A DNA stretch of 64,000 nucleotides from Hespellia stercorisuis DSM 15480. GTDB lineage: Bacteria; Bacillota; Clostridia; Lachnospirales; Lachnospiraceae. The stretch is from contig NZ_FQZY01000018.1 in assembly GCF_900142165.1 (NCBI RefSeq), forward strand, positions 16,127-80,126, in the 5' to 3' direction. Of the stretch, positions 25,672-33,455 are shown in pieces; the stretch's first letter is position 1; every line of letters starts with the position of its first letter. Under the pieces are notes generated by a model. That model was given only the letters and a program-made list of their open reading frames with translations, was not told the DNA's origin and did no database searches. The translations under genes and the position numbers were made by a program.

Positions 25672-27078
25672 TCAATCCGCTTTGCTGTTTCCGACGGATT
25701 TCTTTCCGCTCAGTCTTGGCCATACCGTCAGTAACATCGCCACATAACAGGCCGTTCCCCCGATGTAGTTGCTGACTGGCTCTGCATAGAACACACCGTC
25801 CACACCCAGAAATCCGGGCAGCAGCAGCGTCAGTGGAACTACAATGAACGCCTTGCGGAGGAGACTGAAGAACACGGCATGCCTGCTGTAGCCCAGCGCG
25901 ACAAACGTTGCCTGCCCACTGAACTGCAGACTCATCATGAAAAATCCACCGAAGAAAATCTTCAGCGCCGGTGCTGCCAGTGTGATCAGATCTGCATCCT
26001 TCGTAAACATGGCAATGAACGGATGCGGGAAGAGATTGATCACGGCCCAGATCACGACGGTATAGCTGATGGTGACCAGACTCATAAACTGGATTCCTTT
26101 TTTCACCCGCTTATATTCGTGTGCGCCGTAATTATACCCCAGAACCGGCTGTGCCCCCTGTGTGATTCCCTGCGCCGCCAATGTAAAGACTTCCCGTACA
26201 GAATTGAGAATTGTCATCGCCCCCACGTACAGATCGCCGCCCCAACGCTGAAGCATCGCATTGCAGACAATCTGCGTGAGACTGTTTGTCACCGCCATCA
26301 CAAAGCCGGACAGCCCCAGTCCGAGCACTTGTAAAATCAATTTCCCGTCATCCAGTCTCAGCCACTTCTTCTTTATCTTATAGATTGCCTTGTCGCTCAG
26401 CAGAAAATGAAGCGCCCACGCAGCACTGATTCCCTGGCTGATCACCGTAGCCGCTGCTGCTCCGCGGACCCCCCAGCCCAAAACGAAGATAAAAATCGGA
26501 TCCAGAATGATGTTGCACACAGCCCCAAGCAGCGTGGTCGCCATTCCGATCCGTCCAAACCCCTGGGAATTGATAAACATGTTCATCCCCGTGGCCGTCA
26601 TCACAAACAGTGTTCCCAGCAGATAAATGCGCAGATAATCTGCCGCGTACACATAGGTCGCATCCGATGCGCCGAAGGTATAGAGAATCGGCCTCATGAA
26701 CACATATAGAATCACCATCAGAACCACACCTGTTATCATCAGCAGAACAAAACAATTCCCCAATAGTTTTTCCGCGCGCTCATGATTCCCGCGGCCACGC
26801 TCAATGGAACACAAAGGCGCACCGCCACTGGAAAACAACAGACAGAACGCAGTGATCAGGCTGATGATCGGGAAGTTCAGTCCCAGCCCCGTCAGGGCAA
26901 GGGATGCATCTGCTCCCATGTGGCCAATGTAGATACGGTCCACTAGATTATAAAACACCTGCACAAGCTGTGCCACCGTCATCGGAATGGCCATGAGGAG
27001 TATATTTTTCCACATGCTCCCTTCCGCGAAATCATTCGTTCTGTTTTTTGGATCTGTTTTTTCTTTGTTCTCTCCCAT
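25672..27078 (-). CDS. MATE-family efflux transporter (second copy in window)
   Basis: Polytopic exporter of 468 residues, twelve predicted helices. The soluble N-terminus (MGENKEKTDPKNRTNDFAEG) precedes SMWKNILLMAIPMTVAQLVQ. MATE features are VDRIYIGHMGADASLALTGL, the SSGGAPLCSIERGRGNHERA loop and GAQPVLGYNYGAHEYKRVKK in the second half, a DinF/NorM-like signature. It is not closely similar to the MATE at 12258-13640, so not a local duplication. The start lacks a strong Shine-Dalgarno (only GAGAGAG). Confidence 0.85.
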   Translation of the reverse strand: MGENKEKTDPKNRTNDFAEGSMWKNILLMAIPMTVAQLVQVFYNLVDRIYIGHMGADASLALTGLGLNFPIISLITAFCLLFSSGGAPLCSIERGRGNHERAEKLLGNCFVLLMITGVVLMVILYVFMRPILYTFGASDATYVYAADYLRIYLLGTLFVMTATGMNMFINSQGFGRIGMATTLLGAVCNIILDPIFIFVLGWGVRGAAAATVISQGISAAWALHFLLSDKAIYKIKKKWLRLDDGKLILQVLGLGLSGFVMAVTNSLTQIVCNAMLQRWGGDLYVGAMTILNSVREVFTLAAQGITQGAQPVLGYNYGAHEYKRVKKGIQFMSLVTISYTVVIWAVINLFPHPFIAMFTKDADLITLAAPALKIFFGGFFMMSLQFSGQATFVALGYSRHAVFFSLLRKAFIVVPLTLLLPGFLGVDGVFYAEPVSNYIGGTACYVAMLLTVWPRLSGKKSVGNSKAD

Positions 27079-27578
27079 TGCTTTACTTCTCTCTCACTTT
27101 TAGTTCTTTATAGCATATGCTGCCGTCTTCCTGTCATCCGCAGTGCAGTTCGATTCCGCTCCGCTCTTTGCTATCACGTATATCATATCACATTTTCTTC
27201 GAATATGGCAGAGTGATTCGCCGGTGCGATTCACCTCCCAGCCATCTTTTTCACCCCGAAAACCGTCCTCCCGGTTCAGTGAAACTCCGCTGTCTGCGAC
27301 GCATTTCGACATTTTTCTACTTAAATTCGCTTCTTTATAATTTTCTTCTTTTTACTTAAGATTTCTTTTAGAATTTGCACACAATTTGGACATTTTCTCT
27401 GGATATACTAGATTCAGATAGTAAACAAATACTATCGCCCCCTCATAAAGTACAGGCAGTGATATATCGCCCTCCAACGAACGATGTTTCTTCTGCCAAC
27501 TTTACTCTCATTCCTTTAGATAATAAAAGAAAACCTCCGTAGCCGATACTGCGGAGGTTTTCTTTTTTTGCTGTTTGT
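27079..27578. other. 500-base intergenic region without a protein gene
   Basis: No convincing protein gene; the only minus-strand frame (70 codons) has neither ribosome site nor family likeness. The left half is the leader of the MATE gene. The right half holds a TATACT hexamer at about 27405-27410 (plus), an inverted repeat GATAGT/ACTATC near 27416-27436, and the hairpin at 27525-27568, an arrangement that could be a small plus-strand RNA. Confidence 0.4.
27525..27568. terminator. Bidirectional terminator after the small membrane protein gene
   Basis: Stem AAAAGAAAACCTCCG / CGGAGGTTTTCTTTT around a 12-base loop, with T-runs on both strands. It lies 11 bases past the minus-strand gene end. 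Confidence 0.8.
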
Positions 27579-28049
27579 CTACTCTTCCGGATCATCCGGT
27601 CCTTCCAGCTTATCTTTTCTCTTGTTATAAATCGCTGTTGTCGCCATAAATAAAACAAAACAGCAGATAAAAGTACTTATGAACATGAATATTCCCGTTG
27701 CGATAGATCCCGCCAGCTTGTGGTAATTCACATAGGACTTTATAAAATAGAATATCGCCATCCCCATTCCACCCAATACACTGAACACAAGGTTCGTCTT
27801 CATCGTCGGTTTGAATTTGCGATCCCAGATTCCGTTTCTCAGACATGCGATCAACATATACAGGCACAGACACAGAAATACGATGAGCTCTCCCGCTGTA
27901 TTTTTCACCATATCTTCCCCGCCTGTAAACGTCTGAACCGCCAGCACTGCCAGCAGTCCCCAGAATGCAAGCCAGCATCCGTTGTGTTCAATTTTCAATA
28001 ATTTCTGTTCCTGCATCTCATCCAACTGACTTTTATTATTTTTCTTCAT
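27579..28049 (-). CDS. Small four-helix membrane protein paired with an XRE regulator
   Basis: A 156-residue protein of unknown function. A short polar N-terminus (MKKNNKSQLDEMQEQKLLKI) precedes four hydrophobic helices at about residues 22-40, 52-70, 85-105 and 118-140, then an acidic tail (KLEGPDDPEE). The start at 28049 is set by GGGAGG nine bases upstream, so it overlaps the regulator's 3' end by 14 bases. Regulator/membrane-protein pairs of this kind are common in Firmicutes; the regulator often controls the pair. I do not recognise a catalytic motif. Confidence 0.7.
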   Translation of the reverse strand: MKKNNKSQLDEMQEQKLLKIEHNGCWLAFWGLLAVLAVQTFTGGEDMVKNTAGELIVFLCLCLYMLIACLRNGIWDRKFKPTMKTNLVFSVLGGMGMAIFYFIKSYVNYHKLAGSIATGIFMFISTFICCFVLFMATTAIYNKRKDKLEGPDDPEE

Positions 28050-28251
28050 CTTTTTCATCCTCCCAGAATAATTCATCTAATGATTTTCCAAGCACTCTGC
28101 AAATGGATCGGCAGAGCTTGATCGTTGGATTATATTCTCCCTGTTCGATTGCATTCATCGTCTGCCTTGAGATGCCGACCTCCTCGGCAAGCTTCTTCTG
28201 TGTCATGTCCAGCTGTGCCCTGGCCACCTTAATCGGAATGTTACGTGCCAT
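28036..28251 (-). CDS. Small XRE-family transcriptional regulator
   Basis: A 71-residue protein that is almost entirely a Cro/CI-type helix-turn-helix: RAQLDMTQKKLAEEVGISRQ, then TMNAIEQGEYNPTIKLCRSI and the C-terminal LGKSLDELFWEDEKDEEK. This is the YozG/YvaO-like group of short regulators. The ATG at 28251 lies eight bases after AGAGGAG; a GTG three codons up is less well placed. A strong consensus promoter precedes it. Confidence 0.85.
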   Translation of the reverse strand: MARNIPIKVARAQLDMTQKKLAEEVGISRQTMNAIEQGEYNPTIKLCRSICRVLGKSLDELFWEDEKDEEK

Positions 28252-28292
28252 TGCGATCACTCCTCTCTTCTTTCTTCTCTTTTTATGCCTAT

Positions 28293-28321
28293 ATCATATC
28301 ACTTGTTTTACATTATGTCAA
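28293..28321 (-). promoter_or_regulatory. Strong promoter of the XRE/membrane-protein pair
   Basis: Minus-strand TTGACA (28316-28321), 17-base spacer, TATGAT (28293-28298). An imperfect ACTTG/CAAGT inverted repeat spans the spacer and could be the regulator's own operator. Confidence 0.7.
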
Positions 28322-28490
28322 GTATATGCGACATTTGTATTATTTTAAAGTACTTTTTGTAATCTTTCAAGTCTGCGCGTGGTGTTTATCAAATAAGCAG
28401 CATAGCAAGATGAAGCTCTGTGATCCTTCGAGCTCAGCATATTGTTTATCAGATGTTTGTCAGACTTGCCCCTCTGATTTTCTGCACAAA

Positions 28491-28552
28491 AAAATAGCAG
28501 AAAAAGAATCCCGTCACCAGATGATCTGTCTGAAATCTTTTTCTGCTATTTT
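28491..28552 (-). terminator. Terminator of the rsmH gene
   Basis: Perfect 17-base arms (28491-28507 and 28536-28552; TCTTTTTCTGCTATTTT on plus at the right arm) with a 28-base loop that itself holds CAGAT-GA-TCTG. On the minus strand it ends in a T-run. Beyond it, 28322-28490 shows nothing I can name. Confidence 0.75.
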
Positions 28553-28629
28553 CGTAAATCGGTCATACTTCATGTCTGCGTTTCCGGCACCTTCTGCGGC
28601 TTTCTGGGCAGGTCTCTCCGCCTGTTTTC

Positions 28630-29748
28630 CTACTCGCTCCGAACTGCCCAGCGCATCTTCGTGGAGCGGGCACGCGGATTCAGTCTGCACTCCTCCGCCG
28701 AGGGGCGGATTACGTCCGTGGCTGCATCGCTGTAGATTCCCGCCCGTTTTAGTTCCTTGAACGAGCGTTTCACCAGCCTGTCTTCCCCCGAATGGAACGT
28801 CAGAATCGCCACTCGTCCGCCCGGTGCCAGCACATCGGGCAGTTTTTCCAGAAACTGATAGAGCACTTCAAACTCACTGTTCACATCGATTCGCAGTGCC
28901 TGAAAGGTTCTCTGACAGGACTTTTTCGCGCTCTCCTTAAATTCCCTTTCCGGCAGAAAACTCAGGGTCTCTTCTATAATCCGGCGCAGATCCTGTGTCG
29001 TCTCGATCTTTCCGCCGCGCTTCAGCGTCGTCATCACCGCCTTCGCAATCTCCTCCGCATAAGGTTCATCTGAATTTTCAATCAGCATCCCCTGCAGCTC
29101 CTCCTGATCGATCTCCCGCAGACGTTTTGCTGCGGATTCTCCCTTCTCCGGATTCAGGCGCAGATCAAGTGGTCCCTCCGTCTTGTAGGAAAACCCTCTC
29201 TCCGGATTGTCGATCTGCATCGAGGAGACGCCCAGATCCGCCAGCACAAAATCAAACGGTCCGTCCTCCTCCGCCACCTGATCGATATCCGCAAAATTCA
29301 TGTGATGAATCGTCAGAATTTCTTCTCCGAATCCGGCCTGTTCCAGGCGGGCCTTCGTCTTCACCGACTCGATGGGGTCTATGTCCAGCGCATGAATGTG
29401 TCCCTCGCCCTTGAGGCACTTTAACATGGCCTGCGTATGGCCACCGTACCCGAGCGTCGCATCCAGCCCCTTCTGCCCCGGCTGGATCTGGAGAAAATCC
29501 AGGATCTCATTCACACAGATAGAAATGTGCATTCCCGCAGGCGTACTCCCCTTCTGCACAACCTTCGCAATCGTATCTGCATACTTTTCCGGCTGCAGCT
29601 CCTTATACTTCTCCTTGAAATTTCTCGGATGGGTCCCCTTATAACGCACTCGCCTCTTATGAGGCTGCCCCGTTGTCCCCGGTTCCGTCCCGGACACATC
29701 TTTTCTATGTCCCGCTGTATTGCCATCCTTTTTATTCTCAAATTCCAT
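28630..29748 (-). CDS. rsmH: RsmH-type 16S rRNA m4C1402 methyltransferase with N-terminal extension
   Basis: SAM-dependent rRNA methyltransferase of 372 residues. The MraW/RsmH core begins at about residue 70 with HISICVNEILDFLQ, then GLDATLGYGGHTQAML (SAM loop), LADLGVSSMQIDNPERGFSY, LDLRLNP, SCQRTFQALRIDVNSE and ILTFHSGEDRLVKRSFK. The first 65 residues are a basic extension (PHKRRVRYKGTHPRNFKEKY) absent from typical RsmH. It is not in a division/cell-wall cluster: no mraZ or ftsL follows. It may be the sole RsmH moved elsewhere or an additional paralogue. ATG at 29748 follows GGAG. Confidence 0.82.
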   Translation of the reverse strand: MEFENKKDGNTAGHRKDVSGTEPGTTGQPHKRRVRYKGTHPRNFKEKYKELQPEKYADTIAKVVQKGSTPAGMHISICVNEILDFLQIQPGQKGLDATLGYGGHTQAMLKCLKGEGHIHALDIDPIESVKTKARLEQAGFGEEILTIHHMNFADIDQVAEEDGPFDFVLADLGVSSMQIDNPERGFSYKTEGPLDLRLNPEKGESAAKRLREIDQEELQGMLIENSDEPYAEEIAKAVMTTLKRGGKIETTQDLRRIIEETLSFLPEREFKESAKKSCQRTFQALRIDVNSEFEVLYQFLEKLPDVLAPGGRVAILTFHSGEDRLVKRSFKELKRAGIYSDAATDVIRPSAEECRLNPRARSTKMRWAVRSE

Positions 29749-29885
29749 CTTGATCTCCATTCTCTATTTTCTTCCGCCACCATAATTCACGTCTCTATTC
29801 TACATGAGAAACCTCATTCCTGCAACATCCAGCATGTTACTGTTCACTGATAAATCTGTTCCAGTAACCCAGCATTCCCTCGCAC

Positions 29886-29914
29886 TTGAAAAGTGACCCA
29901 AATTCTGCTAAGAT
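29886..29914 (+). promoter_or_regulatory. Promoter of the yqeY gene
   Basis: TTGAAA (29886-29891), 17-base spacer, TAAGAT (29909-29914), 58 bases before the start codon. It begins the only plus-strand gene run in the window. Confidence 0.6.
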
Positions 29915-29972
29915 AAAATGCAGAACATACAGATACTCTGCACTGTTCTACTTAAAAACGGAGGTAATCAAA

Positions 29973-30419
29973 ATGAGTAAAATCGAAGAAGTAAGAAGTG
30001 CCATGGTCGCTGCTATGAAATCCGGCGACAAAGAGAAGAAAGAATCCCTTTCCCTGCTGTTATCAGCCCTTAAAAATAAAGCAATTGACAAGAGAGCCGA
30101 TCTGACCGGGGAGGAAGAGATACAGGTAATCTTAAAAGAGATCAAGCAGACCAAAGAGACACTGGAGCTCACCCCAGCTGACCGCACCGATATCATCGCT
30201 GAGTGCACGAAGCGGATCGCAGTTCTGGAGGAATACGCTCCGAAGATGATGGGCGAGGACGAGATCCGTGAAATTATCACCGGTGTTCTGGCAGATCTCG
30301 GACTGGACGCACCTACCGCCAAAGATAAGGGAAAAATCATGAAAGAACTGATGCCAAAGGTCAAGGGAAAGGCTGACGGCAAGCTCGTCAACGACCTTGT
30401 TTCTACATTTTTCCAATAA
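29973..30419 (+). CDS. yqeY: GatB/YqeY-domain protein
   Basis: A 148-residue all-helical protein of the YqeY family. This is the tRNA-binding domain found at the end of GatB amidotransferases, here free-standing. Family text: MVAAMKSGDKEKKESLSLLL, SALKNKAIDKRADLTGEEEI, RIAVLEEYAPKMMGEDEIRE and GKIMKELMPKVKGKADGKLV. Exact role is not established. CGGAGGTAA seven bases upstream sets the ATG at 29973. First of three co-directional plus-strand genes. Confidence 0.9.
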   Translation: MSKIEEVRSAMVAAMKSGDKEKKESLSLLLSALKNKAIDKRADLTGEEEIQVILKEIKQTKETLELTPADRTDIIAECTKRIAVLEEYAPKMMGEDEIREIITGVLADLGLDAPTAKDKGKIMKELMPKVKGKADGKLVNDLVSTFFQ

Positions 30420-30461
30420 AATGCAACCACAATTCATCATTCAGAAAAGGAGAACTACATT

Positions 30462-30830
30462 ATGAAACTGACATTTGCTCACAACAACTTTAATGTACGA
30501 AGCCTTAAGGCCTCTCTTCCATTTTACGAAAAAGCACTCGGGCTCACAGAGCATCACCGCAAAGAAGCTTCTGACGGCTCTTTCACGCTCGTGTATCTGA
30601 CCGACGGCGTGACACCGCATCTTCTGGAGCTCACAGAACTCAAGGAGTGGGACAGACCGTATAACTTAGGAGACAACGAATTTCATCTTGCGTTTGATGT
30701 GGATGATTTTGAGGCGGCGCACGCACTTCACAAAGAAATGGACTGTATCTGCTTTGAGAATCTTGACATGGGCATCTACTTTATCGCAGACCCGGACGGA
30801 TACTGGCTTGAGATCGTACCTGCCAAATAA
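30462..30830 (+). CDS. VOC-family protein, glyoxalase I-like
   Basis: A 122-residue protein of two beta-alpha-beta-beta-beta units. The N-terminal half has FAHNNFNVRSLKASLPFYEK and ALGLTE; the C-terminal half has EFHLAFDVDDFEAAHALHKE and IYFIADPDGYWLEIVP, the Glu of WLEIVP being the usual metal ligand. It resembles lactoylglutathione lyases, which isomerise methylglyoxal adducts, but VOC proteins have many activities and glutathione is unlikely here. AAAGGAG precedes the start; 42 bases after yqeY. Confidence 0.78.
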   Translation: MKLTFAHNNFNVRSLKASLPFYEKALGLTEHHRKEASDGSFTLVYLTDGVTPHLLELTELKEWDRPYNLGDNEFHLAFDVDDFEAAHALHKEMDCICFENLDMGIYFIADPDGYWLEIVPAK

Positions 30831-30858
30831 CCCTGCTTTTCAGATTATGGAGAATTGA

Positions 30859-31569
30859 ATGAACATAACTTATATTGGCCACAGCGGCTTTTCGGTGGAG
30901 CTGGAGAACAGTATCCTGCTTTTCGACTATTTTGAGGGCGTGATTCCGGCTTTTCCACCCACCAAACCGATTTACGTGTTTTCCAGTCATTTTCATCATG
31001 ACCACTTTAATATGGATATTTTCAAACTGGCGGATCAGTACCCTTCCGTCACTTATATTCTTTCCGACGACATTCGCAAAAAATACAACCGGAATTATTT
31101 TCTGCGGCATCACGTAAATGAGCAGACTTACGATTCTATTTATTTTCTGCCGGAGCATACCGACCGGACGATTGGGGCGCTCAAGATCACCACGCTTCTA
31201 TCCACCGATGAGGGTGTTGCATTTCTCGTGGAGAGCGAGGGGCTGACCATTTACCACGCCGGTGATCTTCACTGGTGGACGTGGGGCGGCGAGACGGAGG
31301 AAGAATACCAGGAACGGACACTCGGCTACCAGACGGAAATCGCAAGACTTTCCGACATTCCGATCGATGTCGCATTCCTTGTACTGGATCCCAGACAGGA
31401 GGAGGACCGTTTTTTCAAAGGTCTCGATTATTTCATGAGAAATACCGACACCAGACTGGTCTATCCCATGCATTTTTGGAAAGACCCTTCCGTCATCGAC
31501 AAATTCCTGAATTTGGAAATTACGGCTCCATACCGAGAACGCATAATGACCGGCAGCTTTTATCAATAA
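30859..31569 (+). CDS. MBL-fold metallo-hydrolase, UlaG/RNase-like superfamily
   Basis: A 236-residue protein starting MNITYIGHSGFSVELENSIL, typical of short beta-lactamase-fold hydrolases. The metal motif HxHxDH is clear in SSHFHHDHFNMD at about residue 54. Further ligands are in IYHAGDLHWW (about 133) and in VYPMHFWKDPS near the C-terminus. Substrate unknown. It is 28 bases after the VOC gene. Its stop codon lies inside the terminator stem. Confidence 0.8.
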   Translation: MNITYIGHSGFSVELENSILLFDYFEGVIPAFPPTKPIYVFSSHFHHDHFNMDIFKLADQYPSVTYILSDDIRKKYNRNYFLRHHVNEQTYDSIYFLPEHTDRTIGALKITTLLSTDEGVAFLVESEGLTIYHAGDLHWWTWGGETEEEYQERTLGYQTEIARLSDIPIDVAFLVLDPRQEEDRFFKGLDYFMRNTDTRLVYPMHFWKDPSVIDKFLNLEITAPYRERIMTGSFYQ

Positions 31570-31585
31570 GCTGCCGGCCATTTTT
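31550..31585 (+). terminator. Terminator of the plus-strand run, overlapping the stop codon
   Basis: CCGGCAGCTT / AAGCTGCCGG stem (10 pairs) with an eight-base loop, then TTTTT. The TAA stop of the MBL gene (31567-31569) is part of the stem. Confidence 0.8.
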
Positions 31586-31629
31586 ATAGTCAAAACGGAT
31601 ATTCGCAATCCGCTTTGCTACTTGCCCTT

Positions 31630-32544
31630 CTATTCATATACTTCCAGATACTCCCAATTCTCGATGTTACTGGTATAGATCCCCTGAATCTGGTCTGTTG
31701 TAATATCCTCTAATCCATTTTTCTTATTCACGATCACCACGATTGCATCCTTCGCAATCGTCTCGCTCTGGAACACCGCTTTTTCATAGCTGTAGAGATC
31801 CCTGGAAACCATTCCGAAATTGCTCTTCCCTTCCATCACATCCAGCATTCCTTTGTTAGAATCCGAGGTCGTGACCTGAACCTCCGCCCCTGGATTTTCT
31901 GTCATGTAAGCGGCGGCAAGCACCTGCATTATCGGTGCCATGGAGGACGAGCCACTGACTGCGATCTTCCCTGTCACATTTTTTTTCAGATGAATCCCCG
32001 TATCTCTCGCCGCAATGTAGTCCGTATCCGCAACGATCCCCTGACCTGCGCTCTTGAGATACGTCAGAAAATCATACTCCAGATCTGTCAGTTTTCCGTT
32101 GTAAATCAATTGCAACGGGCGTGTCAGCTCATAATTGCCATTTTTAATATTTTCTTTCGTCGGTTCCATGCCGTTCACATTTACAATTTTGACATCTGCG
32201 CTCTCCATATCTGAAGCACCCATGGAAACGTATCCAATTCCGTCCTCCGTCAATTCAATCTGACGAAGCATCTCCTCTGTGGATCCCGTGACTGCGATCT
32301 GATCCGATGTGCGATCCGTCTTCGTGCCGTATGCATCTACCTCCACCAGACCGGTGAGTTCTCCAAATGCACTTCGTGTCCCTGAACCGTCTTCTCTGGT
32401 GACCGCCACGATATTTCGTCTCTCTTTTCCGTCATCTGCATTCACTGTAAATACCGCGCTCTTCGTTCCCACGACCGCGATTACACCTGCCAAAAGCACA
32501 CCGCCAAGCACCAGCAGTTTTCTTTTTCCCAACATCTCTTTCAT
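31630..32544 (-). CDS. PstS-like phosphate-binding protein with permuted domain order
   Basis: Exported protein of 304 residues with a single N-terminal hydrophobic segment (KLLVLGGVLLAGVIAVVG). In ordinary PstS the motif GSSSMxPxxxxLAxxY comes first and RExGSGTRxAF second. Here the order is reversed: TREDGSGTRSAFGEL lies at about residue 49 and GKIAVSGSSSMAPIMQVLAA at about 192. The protein ends with ITTDQIQGIYTSNIENW, normally mid-protein text. This reads as a circular permutation or the inner part of a tandem duplication. No pstCAB genes are adjacent. Start 32544 is set by AGGA five bases upstream; ATG 32550 is possible. No lipobox Cys is seen. Confidence 0.72.
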   Translation of the reverse strand: MKEMLGKRKLLVLGGVLLAGVIAVVGTKSAVFTVNADDGKERRNIVAVTREDGSGTRSAFGELTGLVEVDAYGTKTDRTSDQIAVTGSTEEMLRQIELTEDGIGYVSMGASDMESADVKIVNVNGMEPTKENIKNGNYELTRPLQLIYNGKLTDLEYDFLTYLKSAGQGIVADTDYIAARDTGIHLKKNVTGKIAVSGSSSMAPIMQVLAAAYMTENPGAEVQVTTSDSNKGMLDVMEGKSNFGMVSRDLYSYEKAVFQSETIAKDAIVVIVNKKNGLEDITTDQIQGIYTSNIENWEYLEVYE

Positions 32545-32744
32545 CTTCATCCTATCATCCCATCCCTTTGTCTGCACAGTTGACTTCGCACCTTTGCATT
32601 CCATCTGCCGCTGCATTTACAGGTAAAACAGCTGTTTTGACCGGGTGCTTCATACTCCCGCGCTGTCTTGTTAGGAACAGTGTAACAAATACGGGTAAAA
32701 CTCAAATCGAATAAAAGTTAAATCTTGGTAAAGTGTCCCGTGTA

Positions 32745-33401
32745 TCACAGCACCTTGCTTCCATTGGCCGTCAGCTTAAATTTCGATCCCAGCAGTTCCG
32801 CCGCCCGCCGGCACATCATCATCCGCTCCAGAAAGATTTCAAAATACTCATACATCGTGCAGATCTTTTCATCAATCTGCAGATTCAATGCAATCACACT
32901 TTTATCCGGGCTGATCTTCAGCTTTGCCTCGGTTACCGCATAATTCACCCTGTCGTGAATGTCAAAGCTGGACCTGTCCTTGTTGCGCACACGGTTTCTG
33001 CGAACATCCGTCTTATCTGCAATAATCAATGCCGCAGATACCGGATCCTGTGCGCCCCCCGTGGACTCATCGTGGCAGGCGATGGCGGACACCACGGTCA
33101 CCCGGTCAGTCAGCGGAAGGTCTGTAGTCTTCAGGATCTCATTAGCCAACAGTGCGCCGTATTCCGCATGGTGGCTGCGGTTGATTGCATTGCCGATATC
33201 ATGCATGAATCCCGCAATCTTCACCAGTTCTATATCATGCCTGGAATATCCGAATTTCTCCAGAATCATTCCGGCGCGCTCCGCAACCACGGAGCAGTGT
33301 TTTTCTGAATGGTCTGTGTAGCCCAGAACGCCCAGATTCTCATTTCCTTTTCGTAGAAATTCCTTTACTTCCTCATTTTTTTTAATTTCTGAATATTTCA
33401 A
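32745..33401 (-). CDS. HD-domain phosphohydrolase
   Basis: A 218-residue metal-dependent phosphohydrolase. HD-domain ligands are visible: YTDHSEKHCSVVAERA (His), IAGFMHDIGNAI (His-Asp), the SHHAEYGALLA motif, AIACHDES and ALIIADKTD (Asp). This is the subgroup of short stand-alone HD proteins; substrate unknown, possibly a nucleotide. The start is uncertain: a TTG at 33401 has GGGAG eight bases upstream, while a GTG three codons earlier touches it. It lies just 3' of the EAL-GGDEF gene (54 bases), hinting at linked nucleotide signalling. Confidence 0.72.
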   Translation of the reverse strand: MKYSEIKKNEEVKEFLRKGNENLGVLGYTDHSEKHCSVVAERAGMILEKFGYSRHDIELVKIAGFMHDIGNAINRSHHAEYGALLANEILKTTDLPLTDRVTVVSAIACHDESTGGAQDPVSAALIIADKTDVRRNRVRNKDRSSFDIHDRVNYAVTEAKLKISPDKSVIALNLQIDEKICTMYEYFEIFLERMMMCRRAAELLGSKFKLTANGSKVL

Positions 33402-33455
33402 CTGTAACACTCCCGTCTGTTATTGCATCCATTACAAAGATGTTTTTTTATCCTT

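Noticed and set aside
27100..27312. 70-codon minus-strand reading frame
   Set aside because: No Shine-Dalgarno, odd composition and no recognisable domain; treated as non-coding leader DNA.
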